NCBI GenBank assembly: GCA_958296445.1
Contig: OY282565.1
Span: 1,095,936-1,159,935 of the forward strand
Length of the DNA: 64,000 nucleotides
From: an uncultured Dehalococcoidia bacterium
Lineage (GTDB): Bacteria > Chloroflexota > Dehalococcoidia > Lucifugimonadales > UBA3495
Direction of reading: 5' to 3'
Shown here: one piece after another, positions 16,750 through 25,994 of the stretch
Layout: each line of letters opens with the position of its first letter
Position numbering within the stretch: position 1 is the stretch's first letter
The notes under the pieces: model-generated
Database searches by the model: none
The model's input: only the letters and a program-made list of their open reading frames with translations
What the model was told of the DNA's origin: nothing
Made by a program: the position numbers and the translations under genes

Positions 16750-17709
16750 ATGAACCTGTACGTGGTGAAAAGGCTGCTGCTCTTTGTACCGACTTTGCTG
16801 CTGGTCACCATCATCGTCTTTGCCCTTATGCGGCTCATCCCCGGCGACCCGGCCTATCTGCGGCTGATTGGGGCCGACGGGGACGCCGAGTTTACTCAGG
16901 AACAGTTGGAAGACCTACAGGCGCAGTTGGGAACCGACAAGCCTCTGGTGCAGCAGTACGGCCTATGGATTTGGGATATGCTGCGCGGCGACCTGGGCTT
17001 GTCTATGATTCACGACACGCCGATAGTTGACGATATCAAAGACCGCCTGCCGGTCACTATTGAGCTGACCATATTATCGCTGGCCCTGGCGACGCTGATA
17101 GCCGTTCCGCTGGGGGTGATTTCGGCGGTGATGCAGGATTCGCCCGCCGACTACGCCTCGAGAATCATCGCCATCGCCGGCGTGGCGATGCCCAACTTCT
17201 GGCTGGCGATTCTGATAATCATTTTTCTGGTCAACTTTTTCGGCTGGCTGGCGCCGCTCAGATATGCCGATTTGTGGAAAGACCCGCTGACCAACTTGCA
17301 GCAGCTTATCTTTCCGGCCATCGCCCTAGGCTTCTACAATATGGCGCTGATTGCCCGGGTTACCCGCAGCGCGATGCTGGAGGTGTTCCGGGAGGACTAC
17401 ATCCGCACGGCCCGCTCCAAGGGGCTGAATGAGCGGGTGGTCATCGTGCGTCACGCCCTCAAGAACGCTTCGCTGCCGGTGCTGACCATCTCCGGCTGGC
17501 AGATAGGCCGCCTGCTGGCCGGCACTGTGGTTATCGAAAAGATTTTCTTGGTGCCGGGCGTCGGGCGTCTGCTGATTGACAGCATCTTTGCCCGCGACTT
17601 CACGATGATTCAGGCCATCGTGATGATAGTGGCGACGATGGTGTTGTTGCTGAACCTGATTGTTGACCTGATGTACGGCTGGATTGACCCTAGGATTCGC
17701 TACGCATAG
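16750..17709 (+). CDS. Dipeptide-type ABC transporter permease (DppB-like)
   Basis: A 319-residue inner-membrane protein. The N-terminal helix (LLLFVPTLLLVTIIVFALMRL) with the following IPGDP motif is diagnostic of DppB/OppB. Five further hydrophobic segments follow, and the EAA-type cytoplasmic loop DYIRTARSKGLNERVVIVRHALKNA around residues 217-241 is the contact for an ATPase. The C-terminal LVDLMYGWIDPRIRY is also typical. The length is normal. It is the second gene of the importer operon, 106 bp after the binding protein, and is followed 80 bp later by the second permease. Confidence 0.93.
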   Translation: MNLYVVKRLLLFVPTLLLVTIIVFALMRLIPGDPAYLRLIGADGDAEFTQEQLEDLQAQLGTDKPLVQQYGLWIWDMLRGDLGLSMIHDTPIVDDIKDRLPVTIELTILSLALATLIAVPLGVISAVMQDSPADYASRIIAIAGVAMPNFWLAILIIIFLVNFFGWLAPLRYADLWKDPLTNLQQLIFPAIALGFYNMALIARVTRSAMLEVFREDYIRTARSKGLNERVVIVRHALKNASLPVLTISGWQIGRLLAGTVVIEKIFLVPGVGRLLIDSIFARDFTMIQAIVMIVATMVLLLNLIVDLMYGWIDPRIRYA

Positions 17710-17789
17710 GGATTCGCTACCCATAGGCGGCTTTTCCGCCGATATAGCAGGGGTGCGGCTTTATGCCCGCTCCGGCAAGGGGATGATTC

Positions 17790-18701
17790 GTGGCAGTGTA
17801 CAGATTAGACCAGGGAGAGGATGCCCTCAGCCTGCCGTCGGGCGTGCGCCCCAAGCCTACGGTATGGCAGAACCTGGTCAAGTTCGCCAAAGACAAGCCC
17901 TTGGGCGCGGTAGGCGGGGCCATTGCCATCCTACTCATCATCGTTGCCATTTTTGCGCCGCTCATCGCGCCCCATAACCCGCGGATAACCAACCACGAGG
18001 CGGTGCTGGCCGAGCCCAGTTCCGAGATGTTTCTGGGCGGCGACCAGCTAGGACGCGATGTGTTCAGCCGACTGGTGTACGGCGCCCAGATTTCGTTGCT
18101 AGTGGGCATCGTCAGCGTGCTGTTCGGGGTGACCATCGGCTTGGCGGTGGGGCTGGTCAGCGGCTACTTCGGCGGGATAGTGGACTTGGGGGCGCAACGG
18201 GTTATGGACGCGGTGATGGCCTTTCCCGCCCTGATTCTGGCCTTGTCCATTATGGCGGTTATGGGGGCGTCCATCATCAACGTCATCATCGCGCTGTCGG
18301 TGGTGTTTGTTCCCGGCGCGGCCCGCACCATCCGGTCGCAGGCGTTGAGCATCAAGGAAATGGACTACGTGCTGGCGGCGCGGGCCATCGGCGCCAGCGA
18401 CGCGCGGATTATGATTCGCCACATGGCCCCGAACCTAGTCGCCACCTACATCGTGCTGGCTACCATTTCCCTAGGCTGGGCCATCGTGGTTGAGGCGTCG
18501 CTCAGTTTCTTGGGCGTGGGCGTGCCGCCCAGCGTCCCCACTTGGGGCGGAATGCTCACCGGGGCCACCAAATACGTGGAAACCGCGTGGTGGGTGGCGG
18601 TATTCCCCGGCCTAGCCATCGCCGTAGTCGTCTTTGCCTGGAACCTGCTGGGCGACGCCCTGCGCGACGTACTTGACCCCAAGCTGCGCGGGGCCAGCTA
18701 A
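17790..18701 (+). CDS. Dipeptide-type ABC transporter permease (DppC-like)
   Basis: A 303-residue membrane protein of the DppC/OppC group. A cytoplasmic N-terminus is followed by a first helix (AVGGAIAILLIIVAIFAPLIAPH), then LGGDQLGRDVFSRLVYGA, which is the family signature. The EAA loop is MDYVLAARAIGASDARIMIRHMAPN, and the last segment AWNLLGDALRDVLDPKLRG is canonical. The GTG start at 17790 lies nine bases after AAGGGG. It pairs with the DppB-like gene as a heterodimeric pore. No DppD/DppF ATPase gene follows; the next 550 bp are repeats and then a molybdenum hydroxylase gene, so ATPases must be encoded elsewhere. Confidence 0.93.
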   Translation: MAVYRLDQGEDALSLPSGVRPKPTVWQNLVKFAKDKPLGAVGGAIAILLIIVAIFAPLIAPHNPRITNHEAVLAEPSSEMFLGGDQLGRDVFSRLVYGAQISLLVGIVSVLFGVTIGLAVGLVSGYFGGIVDLGAQRVMDAVMAFPALILALSIMAVMGASIINVIIALSVVFVPGAARTIRSQALSIKEMDYVLAARAIGASDARIMIRHMAPNLVATYIVLATISLGWAIVVEASLSFLGVGVPPSVPTWGGMLTGATKYVETAWWVAVFPGLAIAVVVFAWNLLGDALRDVLDPKLRGAS

Positions 18702-18788
18702 CGGGGGGAATTGCGAAATTCCCGCCCCCTCCGGGGTGGTAGGGTGGGGGCGTTCATTGCGCTTGGGCCGTTGCGTCGCCAACTCGGT

Positions 18789-19137
18789 TGTCTGAATCAG
18801 GATTTACCGGATTAAAGGATTCGCAGGATAGAGAAAATCCCGCAAATCCTGATTCAGACAATACGGGAAAAATCCTTACTCCCCCATCAAACGATACGAT
18901 TGCGAAATCCCGGTTGTCTGAATCAGGATTTGCCGGATTAAAGGATTTGCAGGATGGGGAAAATCCTGAAAATCCCCAAAATCCGGCAAATCCTGATTCA
19001 GACAATATGGGAAAAACCCCAACCCCCCCCAATCAAATGAGATGATTGCGAAATTCCTCGTTCTCGCAAAGGCAAATACGCCGTTTGACAACCGCCTACG
19101 GCCAATTATAAGGTAGGGGCGCACAGCGGTGCGCCCG
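18789..19137. repeat. Two TGTCTGAATCAGG inverted repeats (family B) and one GTAGGGGCGCAC palindrome
   Basis: Family B copies are at 18789-18860 and 18915-19004; each begins TGTCTGAATCAGGATT and ends with its complement, AATCCTGATTCAGACA. A GTAGGGGCGCAC hairpin is at 19113-19137. The gap 18702-19252 contains nothing else that looks coding. Confidence 0.88.
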
Positions 19138-19252
19138 CCCTCGGGCTCTGCATCCGCCCTAGGCAGACCCCGCGCCCGCCGTCACTCCCGGACGAAAACA
19201 TCCATCCCTAGGGGCGCCTGCGAAGCCCCGCCCCTGCCAGAGGAGACTACTA

Positions 19253-21562
19253 ATGACTACGACACAGGCCGGGCAGCGTTCCGGCAGCGATTACAAAGTC
19301 GTCGGCACTAGGCCCATCCGCCACGACGGGATAGACAAGGTCACCGGCGCCGCCAAGTATGGCGCGGACATTCAGTTGGCCGGGATGCTGCACGGCAAGG
19401 TGCTGCGCAGCCCCTACGCCCACGCCCGGATCCGCTCCATAGACGGCAGCCGGGCCGAGGCCCTGCCCGGCGTGCTGGCAGTGGTGACGGCCAAAGATTT
19501 TCCCATCATCCAGGACCAGATTATTGACTTGGCGGAAACGCAGGGCAACGTGCGGCTGATGGCGGAACACGTTATGGCCCACCATAAGGCGCTGTACCAG
19601 GGCCACGCCGTGGCCGCCGTGGCCGCCACCAGCCCCCATATCGCCGAGCAGGCGCTGGCCCTGATTGACGTGGACTACGAAGTGCTGGAGCCGGTGCTGT
19701 CGCTGACCGACGCTATGCGCCCCGATGCGCCGGTGATTCACGAAACCCTAAGCACGCACTTCAAGCAGGAGCGGTTCGCCCGCGGCGAGGATACCGGCGT
19801 TCAGGGCAACATCGCCAGCCACATACAGCACAAGCTGGGCGACGTGGAAAAGGGTTTCCGCGAGGCCGACGTGGTTGTCGAGCGCGAGTTTCACACCGGC
19901 ACGGTGCATCAGGGCTATATCGAACCCCACGCATCCACCGCCACTTGGAGCGGCGACGGCCGCCTTACCGTCTGGACTTGTACGCAGGGGTCTTTCGCCA
20001 TCCGCAGCTCCACGGCGGCCATCTGCGGCGTGCCGGAGGATATGGTGCGGGTGATTCCTACGGAAATAGGCGGCGGGTTCGGGGCCAAAATCACCACCTA
20101 TCTGGAGCCGCTGGCCGCCATCCTGTCGCGCAAAACGGGCCGCCCGGTCAAGATGGTGATGAGCCGCAAGGACGTTTTCGAGGGAACCGGCCCCACTTCG
20201 GCCACTGACCTGAAAACCAAGATAGGCGCGACCAAAGACGGCAAGATAACCGCGGCTCAGGTTTATATGGCTTTCGAGTCCGGCGCCTTTCCCGGCTCGC
20301 CGGTGGGCGGTGGGACACTGTGCGCCACTGGCCCCTACAACATCGAGAATCTGCTGGTAGACGGCTACGACGTGGTGGTCAACAAGCAGAAGGTGCAAGC
20401 CTACCGCGCCCCCGGCCAGCCGCAGGGCGCCTTCGCCGTCGAGCCGGTCATTGACGAGCTGGCCGAGGCCCTGGGTATGGATCCGCTGGAGCTGCGCCTT
20501 AAGAACGTCGCCAAAGAGGGCGACCGGATGCCCAACGGCGTGGCCCATCCCCGCTTCGGCGTCCGCGAAATGGAAGAGGCGATGCGCGACCATCCCCATT
20601 ACAGCGAGCCGCTGGGCGGAGAGAACGGCGGGCTGCGGGGACGCGGCGTTGCCGTGGGCTACCGCTGGCAGGCCGGGCAGATGTCGGCGGCGACCATCAT
20701 CGTCAACAGCAACGGCACCATCAACCTAGTCACCGGCTCGGTGGACATTGGCGGCACCCGCACCGCAGTAGCGATGCAGGCCGCCGAAGTGCTGGGGCTG
20801 GCCGCCGAGGATGTAGTGCCAACGGTGGTGGACACCGACACCATCGGCTACACCGCAGTGACCGGGGGCAGCCGCACCGCCTTTGATACCGGCCTGGCCG
20901 CCATTCAGGCCGCCGAAGACATCAAGCGGCAAATGGCCGCCCGCGCCTCGGCTATCTGGGAAGTGCAGGAAGAGGACGTGTCTTTCGCCGACGGCGTGTT
21001 TACCTGCGTCCGCAACCCGGAAGACCGTTTCACTTTCAAGGAACTGGCCGGGCGGATGATGCGCACCGGCGGCCCGATTACTACGTCGGTGTCGGCGGTT
21101 TCCACCGGCGTCGGCCCGATCATCGCCGGCAACATCGTGGACGTCGAGGTTGACCCGGAAACGGGCAAGGTGGACATCGTGCGTTGCACCGCCTTTATGG
21201 ATGTTGGCACGGCGGTGCATCCCAGCTACGTCGAGGGGCAGATTCAGGGCGGCACGGTGCAGGGCATCGGCTGGGCCCTGAACGAGGAATACTGCTACAA
21301 CAACGACGGCGTGATGCTCAACTCCAGCTTCCTCGACTACCGGATGCCCACCAGCCTGGATGTGCCGATGATTGAGACGGTGATGGTGGAAGTTCCCAAC
21401 CCGCGCCACCCCTTCGGGTTGCGGGGCGTGGGCGAAGCGCCCATCATCCCCCCATTGCCGGCCATCGCCAACGCGGTGTCCAACGCCATCGGCGTCCGCG
21501 TCAACACCCTGCCCATAACCCCGGCGGCAGTGCTGGAGGCTTTGGAAAGCAAAGGGCAGTAA
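19253..21562 (+). CDS. Xanthine dehydrogenase/aldehyde oxidase-type molybdopterin-binding large subunit
   Basis: A 769-residue molybdenum hydroxylase subunit. The N-terminal domain has IRHDGIDKVTGAAKYGADI and LHGKVLRSPYAHARI. The molybdopterin domain has IGGGFGAK, QAYRAPGQPQGAFAVEP and, near the end, RGVGEAPIIPP with the catalytic Glu that activates the metal-bound water. The length is normal for a free-standing large subunit. These enzymes hydroxylate purines, aldehydes, CO, nicotinate or aromatic compounds with water as oxygen source. The usual [2Fe-2S] and FAD subunits are not on either side, so it must pair with subunits encoded elsewhere. A strong terminator follows at 21592. AGAGGAGA precedes the ATG. 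Confidence 0.9.
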   Translation: MTTTQAGQRSGSDYKVVGTRPIRHDGIDKVTGAAKYGADIQLAGMLHGKVLRSPYAHARIRSIDGSRAEALPGVLAVVTAKDFPIIQDQIIDLAETQGNVRLMAEHVMAHHKALYQGHAVAAVAATSPHIAEQALALIDVDYEVLEPVLSLTDAMRPDAPVIHETLSTHFKQERFARGEDTGVQGNIASHIQHKLGDVEKGFREADVVVEREFHTGTVHQGYIEPHASTATWSGDGRLTVWTCTQGSFAIRSSTAAICGVPEDMVRVIPTEIGGGFGAKITTYLEPLAAILSRKTGRPVKMVMSRKDVFEGTGPTSATDLKTKIGATKDGKITAAQVYMAFESGAFPGSPVGGGTLCATGPYNIENLLVDGYDVVVNKQKVQAYRAPGQPQGAFAVEPVIDELAEALGMDPLELRLKNVAKEGDRMPNGVAHPRFGVREMEEAMRDHPHYSEPLGGENGGLRGRGVAVGYRWQAGQMSAATIIVNSNGTINLVTGSVDIGGTRTAVAMQAAEVLGLAAEDVVPTVVDTDTIGYTAVTGGSRTAFDTGLAAIQAAEDIKRQMAARASAIWEVQEEDVSFADGVFTCVRNPEDRFTFKELAGRMMRTGGPITTSVSAVSTGVGPIIAGNIVDVEVDPETGKVDIVRCTAFMDVGTAVHPSYVEGQIQGGTVQGIGWALNEEYCYNNDGVMLNSSFLDYRMPTSLDVPMIETVMVEVPNPRHPFGLRGVGEAPIIPPLPAIANAVSNAIGVRVNTLPITPAAVLEALESKGQ

Positions 21563-21591
21563 GGGCGGCGGCAACAGCGCGTTTTTCCCCG

Positions 21592-21618
21592 AGGCCCCGT
21601 TTCGCGCGGGGCCTTTTT
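21592..21618 (+). terminator. Rho-independent terminator after the molybdopterin-subunit gene
   Basis: AGGCCCCG and CGGGGCCT form an 8-bp stem around the loop TTTCGCG and run into TTTTT, 30 bp after the stop codon. The same hairpin reappears at 23111-23137, and mutated forms occur near 21907 and 22135. Confidence 0.88.
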
Positions 21619-21722
21619 GCCGCCTACGGTTCCGTTATTCCCGCCATTTCCGCCGCCCACGGTTCCGTCATTCACGGAAAGCTCCGCCGTTCCCGGAACC
21701 CCCGTCATTCCCGCCCAGCTCT

Positions 21723-22965
21723 GTCATTCCCGCGAAGGCGGGAATCCAAAGGCGTATCAGCCGGTGGCTTTCCCTTGCCGCAGACATTCCTGGATTCCCG
21801 CTTTCGCGGGAATGACGGGGTTGGCCGAAATGCCGGGTTGGTGGGAATGCCGGGGTTGCCCGGGATGACGGGGCTGTGGGTAACAAGTATGTAATTCCCT
21901 TTCCCAAGGCCCCGTTCCGCGCGGGGAGTTCCGTCATTCCCGCGAATGCGGGAATCCAAAGGCGTATCAGCCGGTGGCTTTCTCTTGCCGCAGACATTCC
22001 TGGATTCCCGCATTCGCGGGAATGACGGGGCGAGTGGGAATGACGGGGCTGGCCGAAATGCCGGGTTGGTGGGAATGCCGGAGTTGCCCGGTATGACGGG
22101 GCTGTGGATAACAAAGTATGTAATTCCCTTTCCCAAGGCCCCGTTCCGCGCGGGGAGTTCCGTCATTCCCGCGAATGCGGGAATCCAAAGGCGTATCAGC
22201 CGGTGGCCTTCCCTTGTCGCAGACATTCCTGGATTCCCGCCTTCGCGGGAATGACGGGGCGGGCTGGAATCCAAAGGCGTATCGGCCGGTGGCTTTCTCT
22301 TGCCGCAGACATTCCTGGATTCCCGCCTTCGCGGGAATGACGAGGCGGGCTGGAATCCAAAGGCATATTATCCGGTGGCCTTCCCTTGTCGCAGACATTC
22401 TTGGATTCCCGCCTTCGCGGGAATGACGGGGCGGGCTGGAATCCAAAGGCGTACCTGCTAGTGGCTTTCTCTTGCCGCAGACATTCCTGGATTCCCGCAT
22501 TCGCGGGAATGACGGATTGGCCGAAACGACGGGGTTGGCCCGGGATGATGGGGCTGGCAGGAATCCAAAGGCGTATCAGCCGGTGGCTTTCTCTGGTCGC
22601 AGACATTCCTGGATTCCCGCCTTCGCGGGAATGACGGGGCGGGCAGGAATCCAAAGGCGTATCAGCCGGTGGCTTTCTCTGGTCGCAGATATTCCTGGAT
22701 TCCCGCCTTTGCGGGAATGACGGGCGAACCGAACGCTGGGGTTGGCCCGGGATGACGGGACTGGCTGGAATCCAAAGGCGTATCAGCCGGTGGCTTTCTC
22801 TGGTCGCAGACATTCCTGGATTCCCGCCTTTGCGGGAATGACGGATTGGCTGAAACGACGGGGTTGGCCCGGGATGATGGGGCTGGCTGGAATCCAAAGG
22901 CGTATCAGCCAGTGGGTTTTCTCTGGTCGCAGACATTTCTGGATTCCCGCTTTCGCGGGAATGAC
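21723..22965. repeat. Array of ten palindromic units with dRS3-like ends (family C)
   Basis: Ten units lie at 21723-21816, 21933-22026, 22162-22255, 22265-22341, 22352-22427, 22438-22513, 22560-22635, 22646-22721, 22767-22842 and 22889-22965. Each ends in GGATTCCCGC..GCGGGAATGAC and has a conserved ~46-bp core (AAAGGCGTATCAGCC..GCAGACATTCCTGG). The first three also have a complete GTCATTCCCGC..GCGGGAATCC palindrome at the left end, while the other seven keep only the half-site GGAATCC. The 20-bp ends equal the ATTCCC-N8-GGGAAT form of neisserial dRS3 repeats. Frames stay open across it by chance, but no start or protein signal is credible. The whole 21563-23282 gap is this array plus terminators. 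Confidence 0.92.
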
Positions 22966-23110
22966 GGATTGGCGGGAATGCCGTGGTTGGCCCGGGATGC
23001 CGGGGTTGGCGGGAATGCCGTGGTTGGACGAAACACCGGGTTGGTGGGAATGACGGAGTTGGCCGGAATAATGGGGCTGTGGGCAGCAAAGTATGTGATT
23101 CCCTTTCCCG

Positions 23111-23137
23111 AGGCCCCGTTTCGCGCGGGGCCTTTTT
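23111..23137 (+). terminator. Duplicate of the 21592 terminator at the far end of the array
   Basis: AGGCCCCG, TTTCGCG and CGGGGCCT followed by TTTTT are identical to the hairpin at 21592. Here no gene precedes it on the plus strand, only the repeat array, so it arose by duplication. It may insulate the MFS gene from array transcripts. Confidence 0.75.
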
Positions 23138-23282
23138 GCGCGGTTTTCGTGTCTGGCGGGGCCGTAGCGCGGGGGTTGGTTGGGTTAAGATAGTGCGGTT
23201 GCCTTGTCATCCTGCGCTTAAGGGCGCTGCCGCCTCTGTTCTATAGCTATCCTAACCGGCCGCCGGGAATGTTCTTGCTGCT

Positions 23283-24530
23283 ATGACTGTTGCCGCTGGT
23301 TCGCCGTCTCGCTCCGGCTCTATCCGCGCTGTGCTTCGCAACGCGGACTTCCGGCTGTTGTGGTTCGCCGGGGGGATGGACAATTCGGGGCGGTGGATGG
23401 AGGCGGTGGTGATGGCGCTGCTGATGCTGGAGATTGGCGGCTCCGCCCTACAGGTGGCGCTGCTTTTCGCCTTCCGGTGGGCGCCGATGCTGGCCTTTGC
23501 GATGCTGTCGGGGATGGTGGCCGACCGCGCCAACCGCTGGCTGGTGATAATCGTGGCCCGGGGCGTGGCAGTGGCCGTTACCGCTATCCTGCTGGCGCTG
23601 GTAGCCGGCGGCGGGGCCAGGCCGGAACATCTGTTTATCGGCTCGTTGCTGCTGGGCTGGCTGTATGTGCTGGAATTTCCGTCGCGCCGGTCATTCATCT
23701 ACGAACTGGTGGGCGGGCAGCAGGTGGTGGGGGCGATGTCGCTGGAAACCATCACTACCACCATCGGGCGGCTGGCCGGGCCTCTGGCCGCCGGATTTGT
23801 GGTGGGGCAGGCCGGTTTTACCGTCGCCTTTGCAACCCTGGTTACGCTTTACGCCTTTGCCTTTGTCTTTACCCTGATGGTCAGGACGCGGGTTCCGCCC
23901 CGGGCCAGCGGGCGGTTCGCCTTCTGGTCTACGGCGGCGGCGGGCTTCGGCTACGCCTTTCGCAACCCGATAGTGCGGGCGGTGCTGGCCGGAACTATTA
24001 TATTCAACGCCCTGGCTTTCAGCGTGGAGTCGCTGTTTCCGGTGGTGGCGACGGAGCATCTGGGGGTCGGCCCGGAACTTACGGGGGTGCTGATTTCCGC
24101 CCAATCATTTGGAACGCTGGGGGCGGCGCTGGCTATCGGGATGATTCCCAACCTGCGCTACCACGGGCGGGTTTTCTGTTTCGGGATGGCGGTACAGTTG
24201 GCGAGCCTGATAGGGTTCGCGCTGTCGCCGTGGTATTCCCTTTCCTTTGGGCTGTTGCTGCTGTCGGGCTTGGGCGCGGCGGGATTCAGCACGATGCAAA
24301 GCACTATCATAATGCTGTCGTCGCCGCCGGAGATACGGGGCGCGGCTTTGGGAGTGCTGGGGCAGTGCATCGGCGTGGCCGCCGTGGGCGGGGTAATCGT
24401 CGGGTTCGTGGCCGAGGAACTTAGCGCGAGGGCCGCGGTGGGGTTCAGCACCGGGTTGGGGCTGGCGCTGCTGATTCCGGTCATCGTCTTTTCGCCCTTG
24501 GTGCGGCGGCCGGTTATGGCGCAGGAGTAG
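23283..24530 (+). CDS. MFS transporter (MFS_3/EntS-like)
   Basis: A 415-residue inner-membrane protein with about ten to twelve hydrophobic segments. The N-terminal RNADFRLLWFAGGMDNSGRWM, the loop-2/3 motif GMVADRANRW (G-x3-D-R-x-x-R) and the mid-protein EFPSRRSFIYELVG fit the MFS_3 exporter group. The substrate is unknown. The second half carries GLGAAGFSTMQSTIIMLSS followed by PPEIRGAALG, which the MFS protein encoded at 35064 also shares; the two are paralogues. The region before the ATG at 23283 has only a weak ribosome site (GGGAATG at some distance). Confidence 0.87.
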   Translation: MTVAAGSPSRSGSIRAVLRNADFRLLWFAGGMDNSGRWMEAVVMALLMLEIGGSALQVALLFAFRWAPMLAFAMLSGMVADRANRWLVIIVARGVAVAVTAILLALVAGGGARPEHLFIGSLLLGWLYVLEFPSRRSFIYELVGGQQVVGAMSLETITTTIGRLAGPLAAGFVVGQAGFTVAFATLVTLYAFAFVFTLMVRTRVPPRASGRFAFWSTAAAGFGYAFRNPIVRAVLAGTIIFNALAFSVESLFPVVATEHLGVGPELTGVLISAQSFGTLGAALAIGMIPNLRYHGRVFCFGMAVQLASLIGFALSPWYSLSFGLLLLSGLGAAGFSTMQSTIIMLSSPPEIRGAALGVLGQCIGVAAVGGVIVGFVAEELSARAAVGFSTGLGLALLIPVIVFSPLVRRPVMAQE

Positions 24531-24545
24531 GGTGGGGGTTGGACG

Positions 24546-24580
24546 CAATGACGCAATGGCGCAATGGCGCAATGGCGCAG
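24546..24580. repeat. GACGCAATGGCGCAATGG short tandem repeat
   Basis: About four 9-10-bp units (GCGCAATG or ACGCAATG) lie in the gap between the converging MFS and CoA-transferase genes; this resembles the block at 50370. Confidence 0.75.
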
Positions 24581-24595
24581 AGTTTTAGGGTTTTA

Positions 24596-25852
24596 TCATA
24601 GGGCGCCTTCGGATTCTAGGGTCTCCAGTTCTTGCGGGGTTAGGCCGCCTATGCTGCCTAGGATTTCGTGGTTGTGCTGGCCTAGGGTTGGGGGGGTGGC
24701 GGTTGGGGGTTCGACGCAGGCGGTTAGGCGCACCGGGGTGCGGGGGGAGCGGAAAACGCCGCCTAGGGTGTCGCCAGTGTCTACGTACATCCGGCGGCTT
24801 TCCAAGTGGGGGCAGTGGGCCAGCTCTTCCATAGTTTGGGCCATTCCCATAGAGAAGCCCAGCGATACTAGGGCCTCGGCCACTTCCAGCTTGGTTTTGC
24901 TGGCCGACCACTGTTCGATGGCCGGGATAAATTCGTTGACGAAAAATGCGCCGTCGGTTTCCTCGCCGAGGAATCGCGGATTCTCTGCCAAATCGTCGCG
25001 CCCGATGGTCTGCCACAGGGAGCGCAGCCGTTCCTCGGAACGGGCCCCGGCCAGCACCACGTAGCCGTCTTTGGCGCGGAAAGTGACGCCCGCGGTCGCC
25101 ATCCGGTCGTGGGAGCGGCCCGGCGCCGCGCCAGTGGCGTGGTAGTGGTTCATATTGCTTTCGATGTGCGAAACCATGCATTCGTACATCGCCACGTCTA
25201 TGTGCTGGCCGCGGCCGGTTTTGCGGCGGGTTTCTAGGGCCAGGACGATGCTCAGGGCGGCCCACAGTCCGGGGATGGAGTCGCCGATGTTGTCGCCCAC
25301 GGCTTGGGGCGGGCCGTCCGGGTCGCCGGTAAGCTCCATCCAGCCCGCCATCGCTTGTATCGCCATATTGTTGGCGGGCCAGCGGGAATAGGGGCCGGTC
25401 AGCCCCTCGCTGTCGCCGTAGCCGGTGATGCTGGCGTAAATCAGGCCGGGGTTGATTTCGCTGAGCCGGTCATAGCCCAGCCCCAAGCGACGGAAAGCCC
25501 CGGAACCCCAGTTGTCCACCAGCACGTCGGAGGCGGCGACCAGCTCCTCGAAAGCCTGCCTGCAACGGGGGTGGCGCAGGTCTATGCTGACGCTCTTTTT
25601 GTTGCGGTTGACGCCCAAGAAACGGGAGCTGATGCGCCCCCCGTCGGCGCCGGACACGAAAGGCGTCCGCCCCCGCGCAATATCCCCAGTGCGCGGCCTT
25701 TCGATTTTGATGACTTCCGCCCCCATATCCGCCAGAATCAGCGAACAGAACGGCCCGGCGACGATGTGGGTGGCGTCCAGCACCCGGACGCCTTCCAGCG
25801 GCAGGGGCAAGCCGGTGGGCAGGCTAAGGGGAAACTGCGCGGGGGTGGTCAT
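24596..25852 (-). CDS. Class III (CaiB/BaiF) CoA-transferase
   Basis: A 418-residue protein of the formyl-CoA/carnitine CoA-transferase fold. Characteristic parts are the start LEGVRVLDATHIVAGPFCSLILADMGAEVIKIE, the substrate-loop segment FLGVNRNKKSVSIDL, NPGLIYASITGYG and the catalytic aspartate in DNIGDSIPGLWAAL. The C-terminal TPPTLGQHNHEILG is also canonical. It moves CoA between carboxylic acids, which activates an organic acid for degradation, but the acid is not evident. The ATG at 25852 has GAGG seven bases upstream. The next gene upstream on the same strand encodes an HpaB-type oxygenase, 142 bp away across repeats, so a shared catabolic role is possible. Confidence 0.92.
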   Translation of the reverse strand: MTTPAQFPLSLPTGLPLPLEGVRVLDATHIVAGPFCSLILADMGAEVIKIERPRTGDIARGRTPFVSGADGGRISSRFLGVNRNKKSVSIDLRHPRCRQAFEELVAASDVLVDNWGSGAFRRLGLGYDRLSEINPGLIYASITGYGDSEGLTGPYSRWPANNMAIQAMAGWMELTGDPDGPPQAVGDNIGDSIPGLWAALSIVLALETRRKTGRGQHIDVAMYECMVSHIESNMNHYHATGAAPGRSHDRMATAGVTFRAKDGYVVLAGARSEERLRSLWQTIGRDDLAENPRFLGEETDGAFFVNEFIPAIEQWSASKTKLEVAEALVSLGFSMGMAQTMEELAHCPHLESRRMYVDTGDTLGGVFRSPRTPVRLTACVEPPTATPPTLGQHNHEILGSIGGLTPQELETLESEGAL

Positions 25853-25884
25853 AGGATTACCTCGTCGGCGATTTTTTAATCGGC

Positions 25885-25965
25885 GATTTTTTCAACGCAG
25901 AGGGCGCAGAGGTTACGCATTTTTCAACGCAGAGGGCGCAGAGGTTACGCAGAGGGCGCAGAGTT
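25885..25965. repeat. Family D repeats (CAACGCAGAGGGCGCAGAGG)
   Basis: Three consecutive GCAGAGGGCGCAGAG units separated by TTACGCA stand between the CoA-transferase and the oxygenase genes. Confidence 0.8.
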
Positions 25966-25994
25966 TTGTTGGGTAATTTTCTCATAACCGGGGT

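Noticed and set aside
21723..22965. Possible second CRISPR array in the regularly spaced units
   Set aside because: Repeated parts are ~80-94 bp, palindromic at the ends, and the intervening sequences are of uneven length and partly repeated themselves.
22196..23089. A 297-codon frame with repeating HSREGGNPGMSATRE-like units across the palindromic array
   Set aside because: All frames and both strands stay open over these units, the unit phase shifts, and there is no ribosome site; it is repeat translation and not a protein.
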